A model generated the notes under the pieces. The model was not told where the DNA came from. It made no database searches and was given only the letters and a program-made list of their open reading frames with translations. This document shows positions 22,434 to 31,510 of a stretch of DNA of 32,450 bases, piece by piece (position 1 is the first letter of the stretch; each line of letters starts with the position of its first letter). This stretch comes from Ruminococcus sp. (lineage in GTDB: Bacteria; Bacillota; Clostridia; Oscillospirales; Ruminococcaceae): the NCBI GenBank assembly GCA_017519415.1, contig JAFWSI010000002.1, positions 1-32,450 of the forward strand. Direction: 5' to 3'. Both the position numbers and the translations under genes were made by a program.

Positions 22434-23270
22434 ATGATTTGCGATCTGCACTGTCACACCACGCTTTCAGACGGTTCGCTTGGCATTGAAGATGTGATTG
22501 CACAGGCGAAAAGGATGAATATTGACTGGCTTTCCATAACCGATCATGATACGATGGCTTCGTTTTCGAGAGCAGACGTATTGGGCGAACGCGCGGGGAT
22601 AAAGATTCTTCACGGCGTAGAGCTTTCGGCATGGGACAAGGAGAGGAACAGCAAGGTTCATATACTATGCTATGCTCCCTCTAAGCCGAACAGACTCGAA
22701 GGCCTTTGTCTCAAATCCTGCGAGATAAGAAAGGAATGCTCGAAGGAGATGATAGAGAAGGTCATGGCGAAATTCCCCATAACTCAGGAGAGTATTCTTA
22801 AAAGGACAACGGCATCAAAGAGTATTTTCAAGCAGCATATAATGCGTGCCCTCATAGATTACGGCTATGCGCTTGAATTCTACGGAGACCTTGACAGAGA
22901 GCTCTTCAATCCGGAGAACGGCTCGTGTTATGTTGAACGTGAATATCCCGATGTAAACTTTGTTATCGATCTTATACATACCGCAAAGGGAGTTGCTGTC
23001 ATGGCACACCCTGCTCAGTATAACAATATCGAGCTTCTTGAGGAACTCGCAAAGAACGGAAAGATCGACGGAGTCGAGGTAGGACATTTTTCGGCTGACG
23101 AGAGCTGCCGCAAGGAGCTTTCGGCTATCGCTGACAAATACGGCCTTATACAGACAGGCGGCTCCGACTTCCACGGACTTTACAACAAGGTACCGACACA
23201 TCTTGGAAGCGAGACTACTACCAAGGAAAATTTGGACAGGATACTCAAGCTTGCCGTAAGCATGAAGTAA
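22434..23270 (+). CDS. PHP domain phosphoesterase (RNase AM/YciV-like)
   Basis: PHP enzymes use a trinuclear metal site to hydrolyse phosphoesters; this subgroup includes 5'-3' exoribonuclease RNase AM and nucleotide phosphatases. The 278 residues contain the four PHP motifs: DLHCHTTLSDG (4-14), ITDHDT, HGVELSAW, and VAVMAHPAQ with GGSDFHG near the C-terminus. Together they supply the His/Asp/Glu metal ligands, with none missing that I can see. The start ATG at 22434 has AAGG six bases upstream. It is the first gene behind a clear promoter and is followed 11 bp later by the DUF218 gene. The substrate (RNA end or nucleotide) is not determined. Confidence 0.87.
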   Translation: MICDLHCHTTLSDGSLGIEDVIAQAKRMNIDWLSITDHDTMASFSRADVLGERAGIKILHGVELSAWDKERNSKVHILCYAPSKPNRLEGLCLKSCEIRKECSKEMIEKVMAKFPITQESILKRTTASKSIFKQHIMRALIDYGYALEFYGDLDRELFNPENGSCYVEREYPDVNFVIDLIHTAKGVAVMAHPAQYNNIELLEELAKNGKIDGVEVGHFSADESCRKELSAIADKYGLIQTGGSDFHGLYNKVPTHLGSETTTKENLDRILKLAVSMK

Positions 23271-23281
23271 GGCGGAGAAAT

Positions 23282-24043
23282 ATGGTGGCAAAGATCATAC
23301 CGGCAGCCGTTTTCCTTGCTTTGTTCATTCTGTTTGCTGGGCCTGTTGCCGTGGGGATAGTTAATCTCGGCAATGCAGTCGGAATGGTTGTTTCGGCTCT
23401 GCTGATCTTCATATCCCTTTTTCCGCAGAAGTTTTCCGCCTTTATCGGAAAGCTGTGGAGCAGACCTGCGGGCAGGGCGGGAGTGACCCTTATAGCCCTT
23501 GCAGCGGCGGCGTGCGTGATACTTGCTGTTGTTATCAGTATCTTTATGATAAGGGCTTCCGACGATCCGCCTCCGGACGAGGATACTACGGTGGTAGTAC
23601 TCGGCTGCAAGGTCAAGGACGGCCGTCCGAGCCTTATGCTGCAGCGCAGGCTTGAGGCCGCTTACGGTTATCTTTCCGGGCATGACAGCGTTCCTGTTGT
23701 GGTTTCGGGAGGAAAGGGCAGCGATGAAGCGATAAGCGAGGCGCTGTGCATGAAGAACTGGCTTGTTGACAAGGGAATATCTCCCGACCGCATATATATG
23801 GAGGACAAGTCTGTCAGTACGGAAGAAAATCTCCGTTTTTCCAACAGAATAATAAGCTCAGAGGGGCTCCCCGTTAAAGTCACTCTTGTTACAGACGGCT
23901 TTCATCAGCTAAGGGCTGAGATGATTGCCGGAAAGCAGGGGATAGAGACCTATAACATCTCGGGGACCACTTCATGGTACCTCCTGCCTACTTATTATGT
24001 AAGAGAATGGTTCGGAGTGGTATACTGCAAGCTGTTCGGATAG
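23282..24043 (+). CDS. DUF218 (YdcF/ElyC/SanA-like) membrane protein
   Basis: The 253 residues have three hydrophobic segments (about 5-24, 30-47, 66-89) followed by a DUF218 domain (about 98-250) with VVVLGCKVKDGRPSLMLQRR, VVVSGGKGSDE, MEDKSVSTEENL and LVTDGFHQLRA. Relatives such as ElyC, SanA and YdcF act at the cell envelope; ElyC affects undecaprenyl-lipid carrier metabolism, but the reaction is not defined. The start ATG at 23282 has GGAG four bases upstream. It is 11 bp after the PHP gene and 11 bp before a small unknown gene, so probably co-transcribed with both. Confidence 0.86.
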   Translation: MVAKIIPAAVFLALFILFAGPVAVGIVNLGNAVGMVVSALLIFISLFPQKFSAFIGKLWSRPAGRAGVTLIALAAAACVILAVVISIFMIRASDDPPPDEDTTVVVLGCKVKDGRPSLMLQRRLEAAYGYLSGHDSVPVVVSGGKGSDEAISEALCMKNWLVDKGISPDRIYMEDKSVSTEENLRFSNRIISSEGLPVKVTLVTDGFHQLRAEMIAGKQGIETYNISGTTSWYLLPTYYVREWFGVVYCKLFG

Positions 24044-24054
24044 GGTGACAAGCT

Positions 24055-24264
24055 ATGAAATGGGTCATAAGGAGCATATCTGAGGGAATGTATATGGCTT
24101 CGCCGAGACTGCGCGTTTTCAGTAGCCTGTTTGCAAGACGTTTTTCTTCAAAGAAACAGGCGGAAGCATATATCCTTGCCTCAGGGCTTGACAGAAAGAA
24201 GTATATCGCAGAGGAACTTCACATTGAGTCAGACGTTATTGATGATAAGACCTTAAAGCATTAA
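24055..24264 (+). CDS. Small basic protein of unknown function
   Basis: I do not recognise this 69-residue product. It has a basic, amphipathic first half (SPRLRVFSSLFARRFSSKKQ) and an acidic end (EELHIESDVIDD). It shows no clear membrane segment, cysteines or repeats. An AGGG about ten bases before the ATG, and its tight position between two genes of one run (11 bp after the DUF218 stop, 25 bp before the fusion start), support that it is real. Base and codon use match the neighbours. Confidence 0.55.
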   Translation: MKWVIRSISEGMYMASPRLRVFSSLFARRFSSKKQAEAYILASGLDRKKYIAEELHIESDVIDDKTLKH

Positions 24265-24289
24265 AGATAAATGAAAAGGAATGATTGTT

Positions 24290-26818
24290 TTGAAGATCGG
24301 TTTTTCAACGCTTGCATGTCCCGACTGGTCGTGGACTGATATATATTCGATAGCTAAGGATTTCAAATTCGACGGCATCGAGATAAGAGGTCTCGGCAAC
24401 GAGATATTTTCTGTGAAAGCACAGCCCTTTACAGAGGCTCAGCTGCCTAATACTATTGCCAAGCTACAGTCGCTGGGACTTGAAATTCCTTGTCTATCAT
24501 CAGGTGCATGCCTTAAATTCAAGGACAAGTATCAGGAAGCCGAGAACGAGGTAAGGGCTTATGCGCAGCTTGCAAGCAAGCTCGGAGCTTCATATATCAG
24601 AATACTGGGCGACCTTGAACCTGCCCCCGGCGGCGATGTTGACGATGACTATATCATAGAGACTTTAAAGAAGCTTGCTCCCATAGCCGAGGAGTACAAT
24701 GTAACACTTCTTGTTGAGACAAACGGCGTTTACTCCGATACAGCACGTCTTGCAAAGCTCCTTGACAGCGTGAACAGCCGCAAGGTAGCAGCTCTGTGGG
24801 ATATGCATCATCCCTACCGTTATCACAATGAAGCGCCCGAGACTACTATCGCAAATCTCGGCGAGTACATAAAATACATACAGGTCAAGGACAGCGTCAT
24901 GCGCGAGGACGGTACGGTTGAATACCGTATCATGGGTACCGGAGATATTCCTGTCAAGGCCATGATAGAGGCTCTTGACACTATCAACTACAACGGCTAC
25001 ATCACTCTCGAATGGGTAAAGCGCTGGGCAAGGAATCTCAGCGACGGCGGAATTGTTATCCCGCAGTTTGCCGAGTATATGTCTCCCTACAAGAAGTCTC
25101 ACAAACATCCTCTCCAGACCAATATGAGAGGCGACGGTCAGTATCCGTGGCCGAAGGAGCGTATCCTCAATTACACCTTCCCTGATATACTTGACCGCAT
25201 ATGCGAGCAGTTCCCGAATCAGTATGCTTTCCGTTATACCGAACTTGACTATACAAGAACATATCCCGAGTTCCGTGACGACGTTGATACCTTTGCTCGT
25301 TCACTCCTTGCAATGGGCGTAAAGAAGGGCGACCACGTTGCTATCTGGGCTACGAACGTTCCTCAGTGGTATATAACCTTCTGGGCTACCACAAAGATAG
25401 GCGCGGTGCTTGTTACCATGAACACGGAATACCGCATTCATGAGGCCGAGTATCTGCTGAGACAGTCCGATACCATGACTCTTGTTATGATAGACGGTAT
25501 CAAGAATATCAATTACGTTGATATCATCAAGGAGCTCTGTCCCGAGCTGGAGACCTGCGAGCCGGGAAAGCTCAATTCCGCAAGACTTCCTTATCTCAGG
25601 AATGTAATAACCGTTGATTCCAAAAATAACGGCTGCTACACATGGGACGAAGCTGTGGCGCTTTCAAAAAACGTTCCTTACAGCGAGGTGGAGCGTGTAA
25701 GAAAGACCATAGATATACATGATGTCTGCAATATGCAGTACACCTCGGGAACTACAGGTTTCCCCAAGGGCGTAATGCTTACACATTATAATGTAGTAAA
25801 CAACGGTAAGGCTATCGGAGATTGCATGGATCTCTCCACGGCAGACCGCATGATGATACAGGTGCCTATGTTCCACTGTTTCGGAATGGTGCTCGCAATG
25901 ACTGCTTCCATGACGCACGGTACGACAATGTCGCCTATAACCAGATTTTCGCCGAGAAAGGGACTTGCCTGCATAAATAAGGAAAAGATAACCTGCTTCC
26001 ACGGAGTTCCTACCATGTTCATTGCTATGCTTGGACATGAGGACTTCCCCAAGACCGACTTCTCACACATGAGAACAGGTATCATGGCAGGCTCTCCCTG
26101 TCCTATAAAGACTATGGAGGAAGTTGTCGAGAAGATGCACATGAGCGAGATCTGTATAACCTACGGTCAGACCGAGGCTTCTCCCGCAACGACCATGAGC
26201 AAGACCACAGATACCCTTGAACAGCGTGTAAATACAGTCGGAGGTCCTATATTCGGCGTTGAGTGCCGTATTGTCGATCCCGAGACAAATCAGGAAGTTC
26301 CCGATGATGTTGACGGCGAGTTCGTGGCAAGAGGTTACAATATAATGAAGGGCTATTACAAAATGCCCGAGGCGACGGCAGCCGCTATCGACAGCGAGGG
26401 CTGGCTCCACACAGGAGACCTTGCAAGACGCCGCTCCGAGGACGGATATTTCAAGATAACAGGCCGTATCAAGGATATGATAATCCGCGGTGGCGAGAAT
26501 ATCTACCCCAAGGAGATAGAGGACTTCCTCTACACCTATCCGAAGGTCAAGGATGTTCAGGTAATAGGCGTTCCCGATGAGGACTACGGCGAGGAGATAA
26601 TGGCTTGTATAGTTCTTCAGGACGGCGAGACTGCTACCGAGCAGGAGATAAAGGACTTCTGCCTTGCAAGAATGGCAAAGCACAAGTGCCCGAGATACGT
26701 TGACTTTGTAGACGGCTTCCCCATGAATGCCGCAGGAAAGATACTGAAATACAAGATGAGAGAACAGGCAGTTGAAAAGCTGAAGCTCCATAAGGCAGAC
26801 AGTATCGTTACTGCATGA
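24290..26818 (+). CDS. Sugar isomerase/epimerase domain fused to AMP-dependent acyl-CoA synthetase
   Basis: This 842-residue protein has two whole domains. Residues 1-275 are a TIM barrel of the sugar phosphate isomerase/epimerase (xylose isomerase-like) family. Expected metal ligands Glu143 (LLVETNG), Asp171 (WDMHHP) and Glu241 (TLEWVKRW) are present, but Gln198 in YIQVKD stands where His is usual. Residues 300-842 are an AMP-forming acyl-CoA ligase: TSGTTGFPKG (485-494), YGQTEASP (625-632), HTGDL with Asp710, GRIKDMIIRGGENIYP, and the C-terminal catalytic Lys817 in AAGKILK. The ligase resembles fatty-acyl-CoA synthetases. I prefer the TTG at 24290 (MKIGFSTLACP is family-like, AAAAGGA nine bases upstream); an ATG at 24281 is one base from that site. 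It is last of the run from 22434. The combined reaction is unknown. Confidence 0.88.
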   Translation: MKIGFSTLACPDWSWTDIYSIAKDFKFDGIEIRGLGNEIFSVKAQPFTEAQLPNTIAKLQSLGLEIPCLSSGACLKFKDKYQEAENEVRAYAQLASKLGASYIRILGDLEPAPGGDVDDDYIIETLKKLAPIAEEYNVTLLVETNGVYSDTARLAKLLDSVNSRKVAALWDMHHPYRYHNEAPETTIANLGEYIKYIQVKDSVMREDGTVEYRIMGTGDIPVKAMIEALDTINYNGYITLEWVKRWARNLSDGGIVIPQFAEYMSPYKKSHKHPLQTNMRGDGQYPWPKERILNYTFPDILDRICEQFPNQYAFRYTELDYTRTYPEFRDDVDTFARSLLAMGVKKGDHVAIWATNVPQWYITFWATTKIGAVLVTMNTEYRIHEAEYLLRQSDTMTLVMIDGIKNINYVDIIKELCPELETCEPGKLNSARLPYLRNVITVDSKNNGCYTWDEAVALSKNVPYSEVERVRKTIDIHDVCNMQYTSGTTGFPKGVMLTHYNVVNNGKAIGDCMDLSTADRMMIQVPMFHCFGMVLAMTASMTHGTTMSPITRFSPRKGLACINKEKITCFHGVPTMFIAMLGHEDFPKTDFSHMRTGIMAGSPCPIKTMEEVVEKMHMSEICITYGQTEASPATTMSKTTDTLEQRVNTVGGPIFGVECRIVDPETNQEVPDDVDGEFVARGYNIMKGYYKMPEATAAAIDSEGWLHTGDLARRRSEDGYFKITGRIKDMIIRGGENIYPKEIEDFLYTYPKVKDVQVIGVPDEDYGEEIMACIVLQDGETATEQEIKDFCLARMAKHKCPRYVDFVDGFPMNAAGKILKYKMREQAVEKLKLHKADSIVTA

Positions 26819-26829
26819 TAAAAACACAG

Positions 26830-26862
26830 AGCCCCTGAGCGGTTTTTGACCGCTTGGGGGCT
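26830..26862 (+). terminator. Hairpin terminator after the epimerase-ligase gene
   Basis: A 14-bp stem with two G-T wobbles (26830-26843 with 26849-26862) and a TTTTG loop, followed by GTTATTGT. The weak T run suggests incomplete termination. Confidence 0.7.
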
Positions 26863-26906
26863 GTTATTGTGCATTGGTGTTATATTTATGAAATACAGGC
26901 TTTTCC

Positions 26907-26935
26907 TTTACAAAAAGCTCTGATTATGATATAAT
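26907..26935 (+). promoter_or_regulatory. SigA-type promoter of the dockerin protease gene
   Basis: TTTACA (26907-26912), 17 bp, TATAAT (26930-26935), about 30 bp before the ATG. Confidence 0.82.
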
Positions 26936-26965
26936 TAATATTATATTTTGGAAAGGGGACATAAC

Positions 26966-29900
26966 ATGAGTAAAAAGATCAGAAAAGCTTCAGCGGTCAT
27001 TTCCGCTGCTGTAATACTTTCAGCAGCTTTTCCCTCAGAGGCAGTTGCAGGGGTACTGCCTTTCGGCGGAGAAACTGATAAAAAAGGCGCAGTGGTTTCG
27101 GCGCAGGCCGGTTGCTGTTCAATCCCGGAATTCCGTATGGTCAGAGGCGGGGACGGAGTCAGACCCGAGCCTGTTATAGGCGCTTTTTCGGTAATGAAGA
27201 ATGCTGCCGCAGAGGCCGGCGACCTCCCGAAGAGCTTTGACATGAGGGAAAGCTTCGGGGTTCCTTCCGTAAAGGATCAGGGATCTTACGGTACCTGCTG
27301 GGTATATGCGGCAGTTGCGAGCGCTGAATCGAGCATGATCTCTTCGGAGCCGTCAATAGATCTTTCCGAGCTGCATTCCTCCTTCTACTCTTATTACGGA
27401 GAAGATCAGATAGAGCCTGTCAGCCAAAAATATGAATCCATACTCAGTGAAGGCGGTACTATCCATATGATAACCAATCTGTGGGCACAGTGGATAGGTC
27501 CTGTCAGGGAGGAAAGGTTTCCGTATGAAGAAAAGGCGGTATTTGACGATCCTGCTGAGTTGCAGAACCGCAAGTATCTTTATGATTATCATATGAAGAA
27601 TGCCTATTACTTTGACTTTAACGATGACAGAAGCAATTTCGAGGATGTAAACGCAACTATCAAGCAGTTTGTCGGCAGCGGTCTTGCAGTGGATGTCTCT
27701 TATATGTCAGATAAATCTATAAACTTCAACAATATATACTTTACGTCAAATTCTAAGCGTCGTCCCAGATTTGCCAATCATGCCGTTGCGATCATAGGCT
27801 GGGATGATGAATTCCCCGCGGCAAAGTTCAAGAATTCTCCTGAGGGGGACGGAGCATGGCTGTGCAAGAACAGCTGGGGCACCACGGAAAGCGACAAGGG
27901 CTATTTCTGGCTCTCATACTATGACAGGACCATGTGTGAATTTGCGGTATATGAGATCGAAAACTCCGATGAGCACGCATATATTTATCAGCACGATACC
28001 TATCTCCCTATACAGAATCTTTCGGCGTATGATACGGCCGAAGAGAACGGCCCTTCATATATGTCGAATATCTTTGACTCTGTCGGAGAATCCATGATAG
28101 ATGCCGTATCTACTTATATAAACTGTCCGGGCACTGAATATGAGATAACCGTTTATACAGACCTGAAGGACGAAAACGATCCGACGTCGGGAACTCCGTC
28201 GGCGGTAACAAAGGGAAGATATGATAAGACAGGTTATTTCTGCATAGATCTTGACGAGCCTGTGCATGTGGATAAATCAGAGAAATTCAGCGTGGTGGTA
28301 AGGCTTTACTGCGAGGATGATCCCTTTGTGATTCCTCTTGAAAGCAGTATATATGCTCAGGACGACGAGGGTACGATTATTGACATAAGCAGTTTTTCAA
28401 AGGATAAGAATATCAGGAAATTCACCGCCCGCAGCCAGAGCTTTTACAGCACCGACGGACAGGAGTGGAAGGATGTCTGCGACGGAGCGATTGTTTACAC
28501 CGATGAGGAGGAGAAAGTCCTTTTCGAGAAGCTTGTTGATCAGCTTTATGACGGACTTGAGGATACCGATACAGAACTGATGAAATATGCCAAGGAAAGC
28601 GAAGCTGCCTATAAGGATCTCTTTGACAACGGAACAGTAAAGGTAACTCTCGGAAACATTTCACTCAAGGCGTACGGAAATCCTGTGGATAAGGTTTTCT
28701 TCTCCGAGCCTGCGGGCAGTATCTCCGCCGATAAGAAGGTGGAGCTCAGAACAGACAGCGGAGCAGAGATATACTATACCCTTACCTCCGGTAAAACCAA
28801 GTCTGATCCCATAAAGTATACAGAGCCCATCGCAATTACCGATGATGTTACCGTGAGTGCGTACTGCAAGGGCTCGGTGCAATCCTTTGAGAGGCATTAT
28901 TATCCGAAAAAGGCGGAAATGATATTCATAGGCTATGACATATCTCCTTCATATTATGTAGGCAAGCTTAATTACGCAAAAAGGACAGCAGCTGACGAAT
29001 TTGAGATTGCCCTTTCACCCACTCAGGACAGGCTCTCTCTTTATATAGGTACTAACTGCAAAGTACTCATGGACGGCAAGGAAACAGACACCTATACCCT
29101 TACAGAACCTATATTAACTGATGTTTCGGGAAAAGAGATTCTTTTTGAGCTTTCGGGAGAGGGCGTGCCCGATAATCAGATAAAGCTGCGTATTGTGAAG
29201 AATTTAGTGGGCTTCGATCTCGAAAATGAGACTATAAATTATACTGTTGCGGATATGATATATGCTCCCAACGGCGACGAGCTCAGCCTCAATTCCAGCG
29301 TCAGCGAATTTGCGGGTGAGGAGCTCACCGTACTTAAGCAGGACAAGGAGCTCAAGGTCAAAGTGCCGGAAAGAAGGCAATTCGGCGAGCTCAGCATTAA
29401 TTACAAAAACGAGGTCATAGGACCGTTTGATTCGGAAGAGGCGGAGCTCCTTGTATTCAGAACAGGAAATGAGAAAAAAGAGTTCAGATCCGCCAAGGGA
29501 CGCTTTGTCCATGGAGAAGATGTGGACGGACTCGAAAACGGAAGTATCTATATTTCGGTTATACCGGGTGAAACTCTGACATTTAAGCTCAGGGGCGGAA
29601 ATGATATGTTTGATAGCGAGGAGCTTGAACAGGTTATCCCCGAAGCTCCCTCAATAGCGCCTGTAATAAAGTATTTCGAGCCGGTCGACGCCAGTCACTG
29701 CGTTATCCCTGCAAATATGGGAGTGGAGGCATCTGCGACGGGAAAGCTGAACGAAATGCTGTATGAAGCGCTTGCCGAAGATTACGGCTATGAGAAGTAC
29801 GAATTCGATGTGATACTTTCAAACCGCTTTAAGGCCGATCTTGAAGCAAGCTGCTATGTGGGATCGAAATTTGAAAAGGAGCTTCCGCTCGAATACGGCA

Positions 29901-30178
29901 AACTTTATCTTGTACGCTATCCCGCTACGGATAAAAGCTTTGCGTCGGTCGCTACGGCATTCTATCCCCGTGCAAAGGGCGATGTTAATCTTGACGGATA
30001 TGTTGACGCGGTAGACGCTTCAATGGTGCTTTCCTATTACGCCATGGTATCGACGGGAAAAGAAGGGGAGTTCACCGACATACAGAGGGCGGTCGCCGAT
30101 ATGGACGATAACGGTATCATTGACGCGGTCGATGCTTCGGATATACTTGCTGTCTATGCAAAGTTGTCTGTATCGTGA
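26966..30178 (+). CDS. Dockerin-bearing papain-like (C1A) cysteine protease
   Basis: The 1070-residue secreted protein starts with a signal peptide of about 28 residues. A C1A protease domain (about 90-325) follows, with Gln105 and Cys111 in KDQGSYGTCW, His272 in NHAVAIIGWDD and Asn302 in CKNSWGT, a full papain set. Next are a lectin-like beta domain (about 335-480), a chitobiase-type beta-sandwich (about 577-645; GAEIYYTLTSG, VSAYCKG) and further unassigned beta-rich sequence. The C-terminal dockerin (about 1004-1070) has two Ca-binding repeats, DVNLDGYVDAVDAS and DMDDNGIIDAVDAS. A dockerin docks to cohesins of a scaffoldin, so the protease is probably cellulosome-borne. The start ATG at 26966 has AAAGGGG seven bases upstream. 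No terminator separates it from the next gene. Confidence 0.93.
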   Translation: MSKKIRKASAVISAAVILSAAFPSEAVAGVLPFGGETDKKGAVVSAQAGCCSIPEFRMVRGGDGVRPEPVIGAFSVMKNAAAEAGDLPKSFDMRESFGVPSVKDQGSYGTCWVYAAVASAESSMISSEPSIDLSELHSSFYSYYGEDQIEPVSQKYESILSEGGTIHMITNLWAQWIGPVREERFPYEEKAVFDDPAELQNRKYLYDYHMKNAYYFDFNDDRSNFEDVNATIKQFVGSGLAVDVSYMSDKSINFNNIYFTSNSKRRPRFANHAVAIIGWDDEFPAAKFKNSPEGDGAWLCKNSWGTTESDKGYFWLSYYDRTMCEFAVYEIENSDEHAYIYQHDTYLPIQNLSAYDTAEENGPSYMSNIFDSVGESMIDAVSTYINCPGTEYEITVYTDLKDENDPTSGTPSAVTKGRYDKTGYFCIDLDEPVHVDKSEKFSVVVRLYCEDDPFVIPLESSIYAQDDEGTIIDISSFSKDKNIRKFTARSQSFYSTDGQEWKDVCDGAIVYTDEEEKVLFEKLVDQLYDGLEDTDTELMKYAKESEAAYKDLFDNGTVKVTLGNISLKAYGNPVDKVFFSEPAGSISADKKVELRTDSGAEIYYTLTSGKTKSDPIKYTEPIAITDDVTVSAYCKGSVQSFERHYYPKKAEMIFIGYDISPSYYVGKLNYAKRTAADEFEIALSPTQDRLSLYIGTNCKVLMDGKETDTYTLTEPILTDVSGKEILFELSGEGVPDNQIKLRIVKNLVGFDLENETINYTVADMIYAPNGDELSLNSSVSEFAGEELTVLKQDKELKVKVPERRQFGELSINYKNEVIGPFDSEEAELLVFRTGNEKKEFRSAKGRFVHGEDVDGLENGSIYISVIPGETLTFKLRGGNDMFDSEELEQVIPEAPSIAPVIKYFEPVDASHCVIPANMGVEASATGKLNEMLYEALAEDYGYEKYEFDVILSNRFKADLEASCYVGSKFEKELPLEYGKLYLVRYPATDKSFASVATAFYPRAKGDVNLDGYVDAVDASMVLSYYAMVSTGKEGEFTDIQRAVADMDDNGIIDAVDASDILAVYAKLSVS

Positions 30179-30200
30179 ATGAATAAAAAGGAGTGATAAA

Positions 30201-30859
30201 ATGAAATCAGTGATTATAATACTGATAATACTTGCAATTATAATAATTGGAATAATACTATTAATAAATAATGTTCCAAAACATAATAACAAACAGCAAA
30301 ATCAGCAATACAGCAATCACTCTCAGGGAATGCAATCAAATACAAATCCCAACCAACAACATAATAATTCTTCTCCTGTAATGCAACAACAGTTATTGAA
30401 TAATCAATCGAAGCTGCAACAAGAAAAAAAGGAAGCGGAAACAGATTTTTATCCATATAGAAAAAATATCTGCTTACCAAAAATGAATATTACTTTTATA
30501 ATAAATTAAAGGAAATAGCTGGACCATTAAACTTACAGATACTTGCAAAAATAAGGCTTGCAGATCTGATAGAAGTTGATACAAATCAAGCAGGAAAAGA
30601 ATGGGCGAAATACTTTGCAAAGATTAAATCAAAGCATATTGATTTTGTTATCGTTGACAATATGAAAGTAATCATTCTATTAGAACTTGATGATAGTAGT
30701 CATCAAAAAGATGATAGAAAGGAACGCGATAGTTTTGTGAATAACGCTTTATCTAAGGCTGGATATACAATCATTTGGACAAACGGAAATATGGATTTAA
30801 TCAAGAAAGCGTTGTTTGATAAAGGGTATCAAGCTAACAAAAATGAGACAAGCCTGTAA
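30201..30859 (+). pseudogene. DUF2726 membrane protein split by a -1 frameshift (pseudogene or recoded gene)
   Basis: The first frame (30201-30509, 102 residues) encodes a membrane helix (about 4-24), then a Gln/Asn-rich linker, and stops after KNICLPKMN. Switching to the -1 frame at 30461-30467 restores a normal DUF2726 domain up to the TAA at 30857: KYLLTKNEYYFYNKLKEI, LNLQILAKIRLADLIEV, HIDFVIVD, IILLELDDSSHQ, ERDSFVNNAL and AGYTIIW. The Asp/Glu-Leu-Asp-His pattern resembles restriction-endonuclease-like folds, and the family is otherwise uncharacterised. The switch falls exactly on A AAA AAT, a possible slippery heptamer. Loss of one A from a run of seven would explain it equally well. 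The ribosome-binding site AAGGAG is good and the gene begins 22 bp after the protease stop. The sequence is much more A/T-rich than what precedes it. Confidence 0.75.
30461..30467 (+). other. A AAA AAT heptamer at the frame switch
   Basis: In the first frame the codons read AGA AAA AAT, so the heptamer has the X XXY YYZ phase required for tandem -1 slippage. Reading resumes TAT CTG CTT in the DUF2726 frame. I see no close upstream Shine-Dalgarno-like stimulator (the nearest AGGA is about 28 nt away) and no obvious strong hairpin downstream. Confidence 0.4.
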
Positions 30860-31510
30860 AATGTATTAATAACTTGCCTAAAAATGGCAGATATAAGGCC
30901 CGCATTTTTTATCCGTTAGGCAATAGGCATAAAACAAGCCGCCTTTATTTGTGAAATAAGCGTTAAAATGACGTTTACCATTTTGTAACTTTTCAGTTTT
31001 ATCAAGTCGATTTATGTTATTGTTGCTAAAAAATCGCTGTTGAAAAGGTACATTATGCTCAAAGAAGATTAAGAAACGATACAAATTATTGACTTTGACC
31101 GCAAAATACGATATATTTGTAAATGCAAAAGCAATAGTTGCACAATGACAGCGTTTTAAACAGTTCAGACGCAGCAAGCCTTAACTGCGGAATACCGTTG
31201 ATCCAGTTGTGAGTCGACTGCTGAGGTCGGAGATCATATACCGGAAAGAGATGAATAACGCTTGACGGTAAAGAAAGCTCTGATATGATCAGTATCGCGG
31301 AATAACTGTTGCCGAGCAGATAAAAATGTACAAAGACGTAAGTTTTGAATAGCTTCACAGAACAGAAGCAAAGGCGGACAGAACGGTCGAAGGAAGTCGG
31401 CGGTGAGCACAGTCATCGGACAAATACAAGACCGCGATGCTTCCGATAAACATTATTTTCAGTTATTATGCACTTATGGTGTATAATATACATATTTAAG
31501 AAGGAAAAGT
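30860..31510. other. Gene-poor stretch of about 650 bp
   Basis: I find no gene I can support here. The first part (to about 31140) is A/T-rich; 31150-31440 is richer in G+C, yet all frames are interrupted. It has two partial repeats around GCGGAATA (near 31187 and 31298). Promoter-like sequences are TTGACT-17 bp-TATATT (31089-31117, plus) with no gene behind it, and a TATAAT at 31482-31487 ahead of the broken lipoprotein gene. Decayed coding sequence is the simplest reading. Confidence 0.5.
30874..30923. repeat. Inverted repeat TTGCCTAA/TTAGGCAA after the DUF2726 gene
   Basis: TTGCCTAA (30874-30881) and TTAGGCAA (30916-30923) are perfect complements with a 34-bp centre, 15 bp beyond the DUF2726 stop. 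It could be a large terminator-like hairpin or the trace of a mobile element; neither is proven. Confidence 0.4.

Noticed and set aside
26063-26827. 254-codon minus-strand frame opposite the acyl-CoA synthetase domain
   Set aside because: The plus strand holds all ligase motifs; the antisense product is Leu/Cys-rich with no family features.
30424-30430. A7 run upstream in the DUF2726 gene as the slippage site
   Set aside because: Slipping there would put the intervening codons in the wrong frame; the DUF2726 frame joins cleanly only at 30461-30467.
30878-31177. 99-codon minus-strand frame in the gene-poor stretch
   Set aside because: I considered it a small gene, but it has no clear ribosome-binding site and no recognisable family. 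It spans the inverted repeat and A/T-rich sequence where chance frames are common.
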